Source: Crotophaga sulcirostris (Eukaryota > Chordata > Aves > Cuculiformes > Crotophagidae). Taken from it: 64,000 nt of DNA. The DNA is taken from the NCBI GenBank assembly GCA_013397455.1, contig VYZB01000373.1:410534-474533 (forward strand), read 5' to 3'. A model generated the notes under the pieces. The model made no database searches. It was given only the letters and a program-made list of their open reading frames with translations, and was not told where the DNA came from. Shown piece after piece: positions 10,093-21,894 of the stretch. The stretch's first letter is position 1. Each line of letters begins with the position of its first letter. The position numbers and the translations under genes were made by a program.

Positions 10093-13000
10093 ATGGTAGG
10101 TGCGAGCGGGCGCGCCGCGCCGCCGCCGCTGGGCGCACCAGGGCCCTTCCCGCCCGCCCCGCTCCTCGCCTGGGCGTCCTTGGGGCGCCGGGGAGAGGAG
10201 GGCGGCGGCGGGGAGGCTGCAGCAGCCTTCCCTCAGCGCTGGAGTGGGGCCGGGCCGCACGCGGCTGGGGATCGGGCAGGGCCGCAGCCGGGGCGGCCCC
10301 TCTTGACAGGGATTTTGTTTCCTTACAAAGCTCCTCGTCCCTCTGAGGGCGCGGGAGAACCGCTGGGAGCCCCCAAGTGGCACCGGGGTTTCTGTAGGGA
10401 TTTGGGGTGGGAAGGTTTGACAGCCTGGCCAACATGGAGCCTTAGTGCCTGCGAATAATTAAACACAAATAGAGTTAAAACAAGTCACCTCCAAGTGGCT
10501 CCGAGAGCCTCTCTGCACCCCTGATTTGCATCAGCAACCCTGGGCAAAAAAAGAAAGTTGGATGACTCTGTGCTCCAACGGGAAAATATTTTTTATAGGT
10601 ATATTGCATGTGCATTTATTTTACGTGCACTTGGATATTATTGCAATGTTGTAAACAAGCCTGCCAAGTAGCAATGGTCTTTCAGTATGGATCTGTGGTG
10701 GGAAGGCAGCGGGCTTGGCACCCTGGATGACACACAGCCTTAGCAGCACCCGTGAATAATTAAACTCTAATACAATTAGAACAAGTCACCGTGGCCTAAC
10801 TTCAGTGTCAGGCATGCTCTGTGTAACATATAGATTGCTTTTCCCCTTGCTGATTCTTTTCCATTCATCTTTCCACTGAGAGCTGGTCAGGTTGCCAGTA
10901 GGGATGGATGACAGGGTGTATGTGAGCTGAGAGCCAGATGAAACCATCATCCAGTGCACAGAGACTCAGCCCAAGTAAAAAAAAATCTTTTTTTTGAGGT
11001 TTTAAACTATTGGTTTCCTTGGGTGCTTTCATTTTTTTTGTACATTCATCCCCATATATGTCTTCCCATGGTTTCAGCTGGAAGCACAACCCATTTGCAT
11101 TATGCAGATACAGAATGTGGAAATGCCAGGTGCAGAAGGTGTCTGAGCTCCATCAGGAAGGCCTATCACTGTCACCTTCGTGAGGGATCAGGCAGGACCA
11201 TGCTTTGGGGACAGCACCTGGCCCAGCTGCAGCTGGCATGGCCCCTGCTGGTGTTGTGTGGCCCGTGGGGCTCTGGGCTTCTCCCCAGCACCTCTGCCCG
11301 CCTGTGGCCTTCATGTGGGGTCAAGGCCAGCAAAAAGCAGCTGTGGGCCCTCTGCTTGAGCGAGGGGTTCTGTGCTGCTTGAAATCCTAGGAACCTGCTG
11401 CAGAGGCTGGGAGAGCTTTAGATCTGTCAGTGACCTTACATGTAGCCTTGCCTAATTCCTGTCAATTCTTACTGCTCCCAGGTGTTCAAGCGCTTCGTTG
11501 AGATTGGCAGAGTTGCCTTCATCTCCTTCGGGCCACATGCTGGCAAGCTGGTGGCCATTGTGGATGTTATTGACCAAAATAGGGTAAGCTAAGAGCTTTT
11601 AACCTTTGTTTTCTCCTTTCTGTTGTAACAGAAGCTTGTGCACTGAGAGCATATCAGATTTTAGAGGAAATACTCTTGAACAGATTTTTCAAGGCTATAA
11701 GCAGTTGACAAACAGATGGGATTTATTTAAAAGCTATGGTTGTGTTTGAAACTTGCAGTAGCAAGCTTTTTTCTCCAGCAAGTGATACATTGCCCTCTCT
11801 GCTGTCTTTCCTAGGAGTAGAAGTGGACAGGTAGATGTCAGTTGGAGTGCAAAACTTATGAGTGGAGTGGCATTAATGTATGTTTAAAGCAAATGTTTGG
11901 GCTAAGGGATTATTTTTGCTTAATGGTCCTGAAAAAGAGGAGGAAAAAAAAAGAAAGATGAAGTGTGTCGTCTTAGTCCTGTGTGGGTTTTTTTAACGCT
12001 CAGTTTGGATTTTTTGCCAAAGACAGAGATGGGCCTTTAAAATTCTTTTTGTAAGGCTTGGGTTGATGTATGCAAGACTTAACAGTCTCTGGTTGTCTGC
12101 ATAATGTTTGTTTCAATTCTGGACTTTCGTTGTCAAGATATTGTTCATACATTGTTAGGAAACTGCTGTCTAAATCGAGTATGATGGGGAAACTGTTACA
12201 AACACTCCGTGTTTTGTTTTCCTTTTCCAGGCACTGGTTGATGGCCCCTGCAGTGGTGTCAGGAGGCAGGCTATGCCCTTCAAGTGCATGCAGCTGACTG
12301 ACTTTGTTCTCAAGTTCCCACACAGGTGAATTGTTTGCATTTTTTGACCTATGTTACCCCCCCCCCCCCGTGCTGTCAGTTGATGTGTGAATTTTATCAT
12401 CTGATGCATGCTAAATCTGGAAAGTTCATACAACATTAAGCCAATGGATTAACATGTGTGCCCAGTGCAAATTTGGCAGACCATGTTATCGTAGTTGTAT
12501 ACATTTGAGTTTTTGATATCTGTCTTGGCTGATAAACCGCTGTTCAGGAGCAAAGGAAATGGCACACTGGCCTAGGCAGATAGTTGTGGTATGGATGGTG
12601 TGGGGGGAGGCAGCTGCAGTGACTACTGTGCAGTTTTGCTTTTACTACTGCTTAGATTAGACATTTAGTAATGTTCCTTGCCTACAGAACTACACTGGAA
12701 CTGCAGGAGGAGGCTGAAGTCATTCTGTTCTCTTCAGCTTAGTAACTCTTGGGTTTCTATAATTTAGAAACAAATTCCTACTTTTCTGATTCTCAAGCAG
12801 TGTTAGGAATAGTGTGTGAGTGTGCATCTTGGAGTCGCTCATCTGTTCAGTCCTAGCAAAGCATTTGCACAACAAAATGTTAATTAGTCCAGAGATGTTT
12901 CACACAGTTTCACAGTATAACCAGGTTGGAAGAGACCTCTGAGATCATCAAGTCCAACCTATAAGCCAACACTAACACCAACTCATCACCTAAACCATGG

Positions 13001-14616
13001 CACTGAGTACCTCATCCAATCTTCCCTTAAACACATCCAGGGTCGGCGACTCCACCACCTCCCTGGGTAGCGCATTCCAGTGGCCAATCACCCTTTCAGT
13101 GAAGAACTTCTTCCTAACATCAAGTCTAAACCTCCCCTGACAAAGTTTAAGTCCGTGCCCTCTAGTTCTGTCAATGGTCACCTGTGAGAAGAGATAAGAA
13201 GAGAAGATGTGTGTAGCATTGTCTTAAAGTGTCTGAAGTAGTAATGTAGGAGGGTGGTCTTCCTTTGCATGAAATATGATGGGCCAGCATCAGAAGGAAC
13301 CTTTTCTTAGAAAGCCTGCGAATATAATTTTGTGACTGTTCTAATGCAGTGCTCGTCAGAAGTGCGTGCGACTTGCCTGGGAGAAGGAAAATATAAATGA
13401 AAAATGGGCAGCGACAAGATGGGCAAAGAAGATCGAAGCCCGAGAAAAGGTACAGTTTTTCATTAATGGGTAATATACATTATACTGTTTCTGCTTATTA
13501 AAATTAAGTGCAATCTAATAAACTGTATTTTAAATTGCAGGCTAAGATTAAAGATAGACAAGGCATAGATATATAAAAGTTGCTTGCTATCAGCTTCAGT
13601 TTCTTATATTTTTACAGTAAAGGTGGTTTTGTTTGGTCATTTCTGTAACCACCTTTTTTCCTCCACCATCACTTCCCAGCAAAGGTCTTAAATGAGCAGT
13701 TCCAGATGTGCAGCTAAACCTAATTTTGAGATGATCAGAGTTACTTTGGAATGCCTTGAAACACAAGTTTTACTGCTTGTCTGTGTTTATATCAGAAATT
13801 CATGACTAATTCTTTTCAAACAGAAAGCCAAAATGACCGACTTCGATCGCTACAAGGTTATGAAAGCAAAGAAAATGGTAAGTTTTTGGGTATCGCTTCT
13901 AAATGGGTTTAATGCTTGTAGAGTCACACACAAATGTTAGTGGCCTGCCTTCTATAGCTGTCTTGGGTCATGGAGTGACACAAAGTATGTGAATGCCTGG
14001 AATTTTTCATACTTCTTTGACCACCACGTTCTCTTCAGTCATTGATCGAACTAGAACCCACATGATCTGTGTGTCAATCCTCCAAGTTATAGCTGAGGAG
14101 GGAGTTCTTGCTGATGAAATCAGATATTCTTCATGGGCTTCTGTTCATATTTCATCCTATAATGAAAGTCATTACAAGTGAAATATTAGGGTGCCTGGGT
14201 CACCAGCTAAAATGATGTCCACCTGGTAGATCAGAGCAGTTTTAGGTAGAATTTGACATTTTAAATGTAAGGCATGGTAAATCTTTTGACTATATAACAA
14301 ATATTATTGGTTAGCAAAGGGCGATTATTAAAAAGGGCAGAATCTGAAAGCTTAGAATTGAATTTAAGGTGTAATATTTATGAACTGTTGCTGTTTTCTT
14401 TCTGATGAATAGTAAACATTTTCCTTACAGAGAAACAGGATCATCAAGCATGAAATGAAGAAGCTCCAGAGGCTGGCTTCTAAAAAAGGCAAGAAGCCTG
14501 AGAAGTCAGGGAAGCCGGAGAAGGCACAGAAGCCAGGAAAGTCGGAGAAGCCAGGGAAACCAGAGAAAGCGCAGAAGTTGGAGAAGGCGCCGAAGGCACA
14601 GAAGGCGCAGAAATAA
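10093..14616 (+). CDS. RPL14: 60S ribosomal protein L14 (eL14)
   Basis: Component of the cytosolic large ribosomal subunit. Six coding exons: 10093-10095 (ATG only), 11482-11583, 12231-12325, 13350-13449, 13824-13877 and 14431-14616. All have GT/AG borders and compatible phases, giving 540 bp or 179 aa. Exon 2 reads [21 protein letters not shown], then the KOW-like stretch [13 protein letters not shown]. Exon 3 gives ALVDGP and [15 protein letters not shown]; exon 4 gives [15 protein letters not shown]; exon 5 gives [18 protein letters not shown]. Residues 119-179 are a Lys-rich tail with a K-x-x repeat, lacking the alanine tract of the mammalian protein, which explains the shorter length (human about 215). 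An exon carrying only the ATG is typical of this gene. Regulation is probably by the TOP leader. The next gene upstream, ENTPD3, is in the same orientation, as in human. Intact introns make this the functional gene rather than a processed pseudogene. Confidence 0.98.
10396..10489 (+). repeat. Local duplication, copy A (RPL14 intron 1)
   Basis: Imperfect copy of 10686-10790, about 300 bp apart in direct orientation. Shared parts include GGTGGGAAGG, GCCTTAG, GAATAATTAAAC (10453-10464) and AACAAGTCACC (10479-10489). Confidence 0.75.
10686..10790 (+). repeat. Local duplication, copy B (RPL14 intron 1)
   Basis: Partner of copy A. GAATAATTAAAC is at 10754-10765 and AACAAGTCACC at 10780-10790. The intervening 196 bp are not visibly duplicated. 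Confidence 0.75.
12357..12369. repeat. C13 homopolymer in RPL14 intron 3
   Basis: Thirteen consecutive C bases, about 30 bp after the exon 3 donor. Its length is likely to vary between individuals and to be error-prone in reads. Confidence 0.9.
12908..13197 (-). mobile_element. CR1 LINE 3' fragment in RPL14 intron 3
   Basis: The minus-strand frame reads [18 protein letters not shown] and [14 protein letters not shown], the conserved C-terminus of CR1 ORF2. Very similar to the copy at 38290-38790, so both belong to one fairly young subfamily. Antisense to RPL14. Confidence 0.93.
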
Positions 14617-14617
14617 A
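14612..14617 (+). terminator. RPL14 poly(A) signal overlapping the stop codon
   Basis: AATAAA spans the last codon (AAA, 14611-14613), the stop (TAA, 14614-14616) and one base beyond. A GT-rich stretch follows at about 14629-14655, as expected downstream of a cleavage site. I see no other AATAAA in the next 100 bp. This predicts a 3'UTR of only about 15-30 nt, extreme but consistent with very short ribosomal-protein 3'UTRs. Confidence 0.65.
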
Positions 14618-15204
14618 ATGAACTTCTGGTTATGTATGACTTTGTGTCCATGTTCTGATTCTTTGGTTAAACATCTTGATTTAAATTTTAATCAAGTTCA
14701 CTTTTGCTTCTGACCAAGAGTTGTCTGTCTCATTTATTAATGTCCAAATGTTGGGTTCTAGTGTTTCCTTGGAACATGCAGGAATGGTTTTGTCACGTTC
14801 TGTGAAGCTGACCATACAGACTACGCTTAGCACTCTGCCCAGTGCCAGTGGAAATATTTGCATGCCCAGTTATTTGAAGTAGGTTGGACCCTGACATCTT
14901 GAGGCAGTCTGCTATTGAGATGGTTGGGAATGAACAATTACTTGCCAGTCTTGGGTGTGAAAGATGAGAAATAATCAATTGCACTGATTTTTCTGCATAA
15001 ATTAAGTTGTAAACTGAAAGTGTGTGTTCTGGTTAGAATAGAAGTATTTCAGTGTTTAACAAGTTGCTGTTCAAATGCTTTGAATTACTCCATATTTTCT
15101 AAAAAACTTCCACTGTTCTTTTAAGTAGTGACCTGGAGGGCTTCCATACCTCAAATGTCTTTAACACCATGGTTGTCCTGTAAGCACAGTTACAATAATG
15201 TGTG

Positions 15205-15458
15205 ACGTTAGCCACTAGAAAGAAATTCTTCACACTGATGGTAGTGAGACACTGGCACAGATTGCCCAGGGAAGCTGTGGGTGCCCCTTCCCAGGAAGTG
15301 TCCAAGGCCAGGTTGGATGGGGCCTTGAGCAACCTGGGCTGGTGGGAGGGGTCCCTGCCCATGGCAGGGGGTTGGAACTGGCTGATATTTAAGGTCCCTT
15401 GCAGCCTAAACCATTCTATGATTCTGTAGTTCTATGATTCTGTAGTTCTATGATTCTT
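15205..15458 (+). mobile_element. CR1 LINE 3' end with tail repeats
   Basis: Plus-strand CR1: AGAAAGAAATTCTTCAC, CTGGGCTGGTGGGAGG, AAGGTCCCTTGCAG, then about three tail units of TTCTATGATTCTGTAG. Located 0.6 kb downstream of RPL14. Confidence 0.93.
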
Positions 15459-16469
15459 TTAACAAGATGGAAATTGGTGACCTGTATTTAAGCATGCTTG
15501 CTTTTCAGAACGTTTAATATTAAGAGTTTATGTCAAGACTTGAACCTTGAACTACGCAGCATTTAATTCCTGCTTTTTTATCAAAACCATTAGGTAAAAC
15601 GGACATGACCTAAAAATCACTCCATCCATCTGATACCCTCAAGTGCTCAATTTAGTCTTTGCACTGTGAAATAATGTTTACATATCCCTGAATGTCAGCA
15701 TACATTTTAAAATGTTTTCTCCTGTGTAATTTGTTGGCAGGGGATGTATTTTCTTCAGATTCAGTGAAGAAATTGTGGAAGTCTGCAGTCTCCTGTAATT
15801 GAACAGCAAATTATTTTTGCAGTCAAATATAAAATGGGGGAGGGAGAATATATTTTTTTTTTAAAAAAAACACAGGTTGTAAGACTTTTATATTGTCAAA
15901 TACATTCTTAAATATATGCTGATTAGCATGTGCTTTTACAAATGTATTTTGAACAGTTACATGGCCAACGATGCTTATTTCAGCCAGAATTAGGTATCTG
16001 CATTCTCAACTATTCTCAATATACAATCTCAAGCTATTTATATGCATTTGGAAACTGAGTTCAAACACATGGTTGATACAAATGGATATAACAACTAAGG
16101 AAAAAACCCCTCAGAAATTATGCAAATTGAGATTAAAACCCATGTTCAGGCAGCTGGAGTTCTTGGCTTTAAATTGGATTTTAAAGTGATTAAATCGACC
16201 TACTCTGAAACTCAATGTGAAGGCTGCATTGATCTGGAGGTCCCTTAAGGTGAAAGAGTTGTTATTTGGTGTTGTTTGGGGTTTTTTGTGTACTGCTGTT
16301 AAGCATAATTGTATAATACCAGGGAAAAATTGGTAAAAGTACCTGCAGTGAAAATCAATGTGCCTTCATAACAAGCTCCCAAATGCTATTTCTACATTAT
16401 TTGCACATTTTTAAAGGTACTTGATTCTAAGGATTAACTTTGGCTACAACTAACAGATCATCTGTTAGA

Positions 16470-16926
16470 GTGATTCCAGAGGAGGGCCACAAAGATGATC
16501 GGAAGGCTGGGGTGCATCCCGGCGCCGGCTGAGAGTTTGAGTTGTTCAGCCTAGAGAAGAAAAGGCTCCTGGGTGACCTTATGGCAGCCTTCCAGTACCT
16601 GAAGGGGCTACAGGAAAGCTGGGGAGGGTCTATTTATCAGGGAGTGCTGGGATAGGATGAGGGGTAATGGTTTTAAACTGGAAGAGGGGAGATTTAGATT
16701 AGATACTAGGAAGAAAGTTTTTACTGTGAAGGTGCTGAGGCACTGGCAAAGGTTGCCCACAGAAGTCATGGAAGCCCCGTCCTTGGAGCTGATGTTTAAG
16801 GCCAGGTTGGATGAGGCTTTGAGCAACCTGACCTGGTGGGAGGTGTCTCTGCCTATGGCAGACGTGTTGGAACTTGGTGATTTTTAAGGTCCCTTGCAAC
16901 CCAAACCATTCTATGATTCTATGACT
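16470..16926 (+). mobile_element. CR1 LINE 3' fragment
   Basis: Plus-strand CR1 running from the ORF2 region (TTGTTCAGCCTAGAGAAG) through RFRLDTRKKVFTVKVLRHW to the 3' end AACCATTCTATGATTCTATG. Frame-damaged and 5'-truncated. Confidence 0.93.
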
Positions 16927-17492
16927 ATAGCAGTTTTTCCAGCATCGTCTTTCCCACCAGTACCACTCGGCAGCTACTGAGGCACTGGAAGCATTTCCAT
17001 TGTATGAAGAGTGCCGTAACCTGCCAAGCTGCCTGGTGGCTGTGGTTTTCCCGAACAGGAGCCCTGTGAGGCTACCAACATGGTTAGAGGGAGGGCTGCC
17101 TGCTGGTGGTATCTGCCCTCACATCGCACGGTGGAAAGGGATGTGCTGGGGGAGAGGGGAGTTAAAGATTAAGGCATTGTTAGGGTGAGAGACTGTTAAG
17201 TGCCTTAGAAGAAAACTTGGTTCTGTAATACCATGTCTGCCAGCAACTGCTTCTGTCGCAGTACCATTTTGGTTTACTGTTTGGAGGAAAAGGGAGAAGA
17301 GAAATAATGGAATGCATTGGTCTTTGGTAACTGTGCTGTGTCTTTATGGCAGCGTATTCCATGTAAGCAGCATCTGGTGCTCCTTTTAGCAACTCAGGAA
17401 ACCTCTCTGAAAACTTTTGCAGCTCTGTATCGTGTTGGTACTCCACCTTTCTTCCAAACCATTAGTGTTGTGTTGTGTCTGCTGGTTTGTCA

Positions 17493-17704
17493 TAGGATCA
17501 TAAAATGGTTTGAGTTGGAAGGGACCATGATGGTCATCTGGTCCAACCCTCCTGCAGTGAGCAGGGACGTCTTCAACTGGATCACGCTGCTCAGAGCCCC
17601 ATCCAATCTGGTCTTGAATGTTTCCAGGAATTACCACCTCTCTCGGCAAGCTGTTCCAGTGTTTCACCACCCTCAGAGTAAAAAATTTCTTCCTGATTTC
17701 CAGT
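17493..17704 (-). mobile_element. CR1 LINE fragment, diverged
   Basis: Begins AGGATCATAAAATGGTTTGAG and carries GGTCCAACCCTCCTGCAG, then AGAGTAAAAAATTTCTTCC. It is a different, more diverged CR1 subfamily from its neighbours. A T-rich run follows it. Confidence 0.85.
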
Positions 17705-18603
17705 CCTTATTTTTTTTTATTTTTATTTTTTTTTAAAGCTGCGGGGATGCAACTACAGTACAGTCTTATTTCTGAAGGTGGCCACACGATGGCAACGTTA
17801 GCTCTTTAGAAGATCGTTCCTCAGGCTTACCCGAACCAGGCAACCGAGCTGCTTCTGTGCAAGGAACAAAGGGGATGGCACAAATATTTAGGAACAATGG
17901 ACAAGCCTATCCAATTCTTTATTTTGCGTTTATAATTGACTAAGATGTACTATGCTGGACTAAGTCAGAATATGCTTCTTTAATTTGCTTTTGGAGCCGA
18001 GTGTGAAGAAATAGACTCTGCTGTTCAGAAACAGTTTAAAGTGAAGTTCCAATGTTTATTTTCTCACCTTATTTCATGCAGAACGTGTAGGAAGCTTACA
18101 GGGGGCAGGGAGGGGAATACACCCTAACCCATGTACTCCTGAGATCAGCAGGTACTGTTGTGCTTCCTAGACTTAGACCAACAGTAGGGAAACCCAGACC
18201 TAATCTCTGTGCTGCAAAGTCTGGGAGATATGAGCAATTAGAGGAGCATGATTGGACTCTTTAGCATAATCTGTAGTTAAAAGGTGTAAAATCTGTTGTT
18301 AGTCTTGACCTAGCTACAGTTCTGGGCTGAGTGACTGGCTGGTGCTGCATACTTTTTTCTTCTTCAAAAAAAACCTGTATTTAAGTGCTCTTGGTTCTTG
18401 TCTAAACATGTCTGTTGCTGTTTTTGGCATCTGAATGTGTTTCAGTTTTGAGATGTAAAAGACTGAGAGAAGGAATCTCTGGATTTACTGATCTTCCTGC
18501 TTTAAATATGAGTATTGAAATTGTCCTTCAGTCCAGGTTTGCTTACTGAGGATCATGACATTTTCAAATCATTTGGTCTTGTAATTACTTGTAAGTGCCC
18601 TCC

Positions 18604-18733
18604 CTGGAAGGCCAGGTTGGATGGGGTGTTGAGTAGCCTGGGCTGGTGGGAGGTGCCCCTGCCTATGTCAAGGGGTTGGAACTGGATGGGCTTTAAGGTC
18701 CCTTCCAACCCAAACCATTCTATGATTCTATGT
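18604..18733 (+). mobile_element. CR1 LINE extreme 3' end (130 bp)
   Basis: AGGCCAGGTTGGATGGGG through TTCCAACCCAAACCATTCTATGATTCTATG. Strongly 5'-truncated. Confidence 0.9.
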
Positions 18734-19650
18734 TAATAGTAGATTATACTGTCTGTTCCAAACCACTTCTGTGCCACTGATGCTGACCATGGACTGGTGG
18801 CAAGTTTAGTCTGGTTTGCAGCTGGATTCCCTCTCTGTCTTTTGTCTCCCTTCAACTTGGAGTGCCCCTTAAATGTTTCCAGCCCCATATGTTTCTCTCC
18901 TTTTCCCCTGCCCACTTTGATAAGGTGTATCTGAAAATTGCCTGCCTTTCATCGAGATGAAAAGGTGCCAATTTCTATTCACAGCAGTATCAGTATATGA
19001 GTAAGAGCAGCTTACAAGGAAGAAGTGGTAAGTGGAGCAAATTACAGGGATGGCTGTGGGGTTTGGGCTCTGCTCATTTCAGGTCTTCAGCTTTTGGTTC
19101 TTCCTTTGTATAATTTCTGTGTCTTTTTTTTTTTCTTTTAATTCAGAACTAGTTTTTAATGTTATTTTGAGCTTGAAGTTGCATATACTGTTGTTGCACT
19201 GAGGTACTTTTGAGTTTATACTGGGATTTCCTTCTCTGAAGCAGAAGGATCTGCTTTTACCTGTTTAAGGATGCCTAGTTGTGCTGAAGACCTGCAGTCC
19301 TTGGCCCTGCCTTGACACAGGCAGTGACCCTGCGGATACTGATGGTGGGCACACAGCCTCTCTTTTTCCCTGAATTTGTAACAAGCTTCGTTCTTGGATG
19401 CTTTTCAACCTCTAGTTCACACTGTCCTTAAGAGTGAATTTGGCCCAGCCCTGCCTTTTGCAGCTGACACGGGTCATATTCTTGCTTTACATAAATGAAG
19501 AGTAGGTCATTTTTTTCTCACCTCACTTTCAGCGGTTATAAGTCAGTCTGAACAGTCTCCAGGTAACTCTTTGTACCAAACTTCCTCTCCTGCCTGAAAG
19601 GCTTTCAGACCGTCATATGCATCTGAATTAGAGAAGTCTTCTACCTGGAG

Positions 19651-20363
19651 TGTCATGGTTTAGCCCCGACCCAGCTAATTTCAGCAGCTAAGACCGTGCA
19701 GTTGGGCTCCCATATTCCTTTGCCCCACCCCCAGGGGAAAGCGTAGAGGAAAAAAGGCTTGTGGATTGTAAACTAAAACTACAGCTCTAATGAAATGATG
19801 GTAATAATAGTAGTAATGATTAAAACAATTAGACAGTAATGAAATATGTACAAATATCGAAGATCTCACCCCCACCCCTCGATGGCTGTAGGTCACCACA
19901 ACTGCTGTAGAGCAGACACCAGGGAATGGGTCCATGGCTAGGATGGAGCTGAGCTCAGGAACAGGATTCAGGGACGCATGGATCTGGGGTCAGGAGCAAT
20001 CAGACAAACGAGGTCCTCACTGGACATTGGCCATCACAGAAAAGAGTGAGACCCTCGTGATTTCTCAATTTTATACTGAGTATGGTGAATAGGGGATGGA
20101 ACACTCTGTTGGTCAGTTTGGGGTCACCCGTCCTGTCTGCCCCTCCCTGCAGGTGCAGCCTTTTTTTTGACAACTTGAGGATGGCCTTGGTTACTACAGG
20201 AATAAGTATAAACATTGGCCTTTCTGTGTACCCATGTCCCATGTTATCACTTCTAGAGAGAAACTGTCTGAAAAACGTGCAGTTAGCTTTCAGAAAAACG
20301 AAGTTACTTTAGACTAAGACCAGGCCAGAGTCAGAGTCACCCCAATTAGCTCAAACCATAACA
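19651..20363 (-). mobile_element. Solo LTR of an avian endogenous retrovirus (ERVL-like)
   Basis: A 713-bp element bounded by TGTCATGGTTTAGCCCC on the left and AAACCATAACA on the right (TG...CA ends). It is flanked by the 5-bp direct repeat TGGAG (19646-19650 and 20364-20368), the target size usual for ERVL. The minus strand carries a TATAAAA box (20069-20075 on +), and the GGGGCTAAACC 3' end is the known avian LTR terminus, so transcription would be leftward. No internal retroviral genes lie nearby, so it is a recombination-derived solo LTR. Confidence 0.88.
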
Positions 20364-21894
20364 TGGAGTCAGCTATTTGTGCTGATCACCAGCCTAGAAA
20401 TTATGCCATTGCCACCAGCGCAGAGCCACTTCCTCCTTCATAAGATGCGTTGACCTAGTTCTTATTACAGAAGAAGTACTTTTCAACATTTCCCCAGTGG
20501 CCTCCTTGTATGAGGGTATTTTTCAGGATATTTTGTTCCGTAATGGAATGGGAGCATTGCTTCTTGCCTATGGTGAGGAGAGGCCCTGACCTGCTCATCG
20601 TGGCTCTCAGCAGGGCTGAGCTCTTCCCTCGCATCCACTTCGGGCTGCTTGCGGAGCGCAGGTGGTGTTTTGGGGCACTGTGCTGCTGCTGAAGTTTTAT
20701 ATGGCAGGATCTCATCAGGAAGCTCTGCTTTGATGAAATGATGGATGCTTTGAAAAAGTAATAGTGTTCATACTTAAATAACATAAATGAATATTATCTT
20801 TGTGATCGACTGGAGCTTTACCTAAGGACAACCAGTGGGAGGGCACAACATCTGAATATTTTTTCACAATAACTCAGCAGCCAAGACTTTTTAGAACCAG
20901 TCTTTGAACCTCATGTTTACAAAATGCATCAAACAAAAGAAGGGGGCATTGCTAGCTGTTTTATTGCAGTCAGATGTTATGTAAAGGTGATCTAAAGAAA
21001 GAATAAGAAATAGTCTTGCGGGGTTTTTTCTTCTTCGTTCTCTTCCTCCCTGGAGCCCCTGAATAAAGGGATTTTTTTTTGGTTGTTTATCTTTTATTTC
21101 TACTGCTTGCCTCATTCACATTGCACATGTGAGTCTTAGCTCATCCTGGAAGTCTCTGTGCATAATGGAAAAAAAATCAGAGAGTTTATGGCATAATGAA
21201 GTAAATTAAGTCTGACTAGCTGAAAGCAGCATCATTTTTGCTCTGGTTGCTTGAAGCATTTTTCGAGGTCCAGGGGGAGGCTGGCAAGCTGCTGCTGTTG
21301 GCAATGCATGCGGGTCCTCATCCCTGTTGTCAGCAGGCTTCCTCAACCTCCAGCCACCTGGACATGACCTTGGAAGGAAAGAGCTTCACGCGATGGATAT
21401 GCCTGGCCTCTGCTGGCGGTGCCACGGTTCTGATTGAGTGGGAGGCAGGTGTCAGGGCAAAAGGGTAGAAACCAGGAGATGTGAGGGTCGATGTGCTTCA
21501 CAAGAAGTGAGGCACAGTCCATGCCATGGCACAGTGGTGTGGTCCTCTGGCTCCCTTTCGCTCTCCGCAGTGCCCCCTGCTCACTGAGCGGTTTTGGGTT
21601 GCTCTTCAGAAGGCAAAGGTGTGCGTAAATAATTTGACAGGTAGTAATGAGCACCTGGTTATGACTGCACTAGCCTCTCTCATTGGCACTGAAGTGCACT
21701 AGACTTTGCTGGCAGCCCTGCTGGGAGCAGAATCAGTGGTCTAACCCCAGCCTGTGTCTCTGGCACTGCTGGTGGGAAATGCTGTGTAGGGGTAGGATGT
21801 GAGTTTAGTCCTTCCTCTTGCAGTTCCCCAGCATCCACAGTAGCAGAATTAGGGTGCTAGAGGATACACCCCTGCCCATTCCTCTTAGTATCTC

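Larger units (their letters stand above)
9251..10330. promoter_or_regulatory. CpG island over the RPL14 promoter and first exon
   Basis: About 1.1 kb with very high G+C and abundant CpG, in sharp contrast to the AT-rich flanks. It starts at the edge of a CR1 fragment and ends inside RPL14 intron 1. All six frames carry long open stretches here because stop codons are AT-rich; these are not genes. Confidence 0.9.
10096..11481 (+). other. RPL14 intron 1
   Basis: Starts GTAGGT directly after the ATG and ends CTCCCAG. The first 230 bp belong to the CpG island. The remainder holds the duplicated blocks at 10396-10489 and 10686-10790. No snoRNA could be recognised. Confidence 0.85.
14617..19650. 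other. RPL14 3' flank, intergenic
   Basis: No recognised gene. Apart from the four CR1 fragments listed separately, it is unremarkable AT-rich DNA. Confidence 0.7.

Noticed and set aside
9294..10346. Open frame of 350 codons over the RPL14 promoter
   Set aside because: Lies in a CpG island where all frames on both strands stay open (also 9100-9924 +, 9298-9828 -, 9398-9964 -, 9847-10383 -). The product is Pro/Ala/Arg low complexity and it crosses the RPL14 start codon in another frame.
14109..14200. Possible box C/D snoRNA in RPL14 intron 5 (CTGATGA)
   Set aside because: No D box at the right distance and no terminal stem.
14364..14651. Minus-strand frame with Phe/Gly/Ala repeats
   Set aside because: Shadow of the Lys-rich repeat tail of RPL14 exon 6 on the opposite strand.
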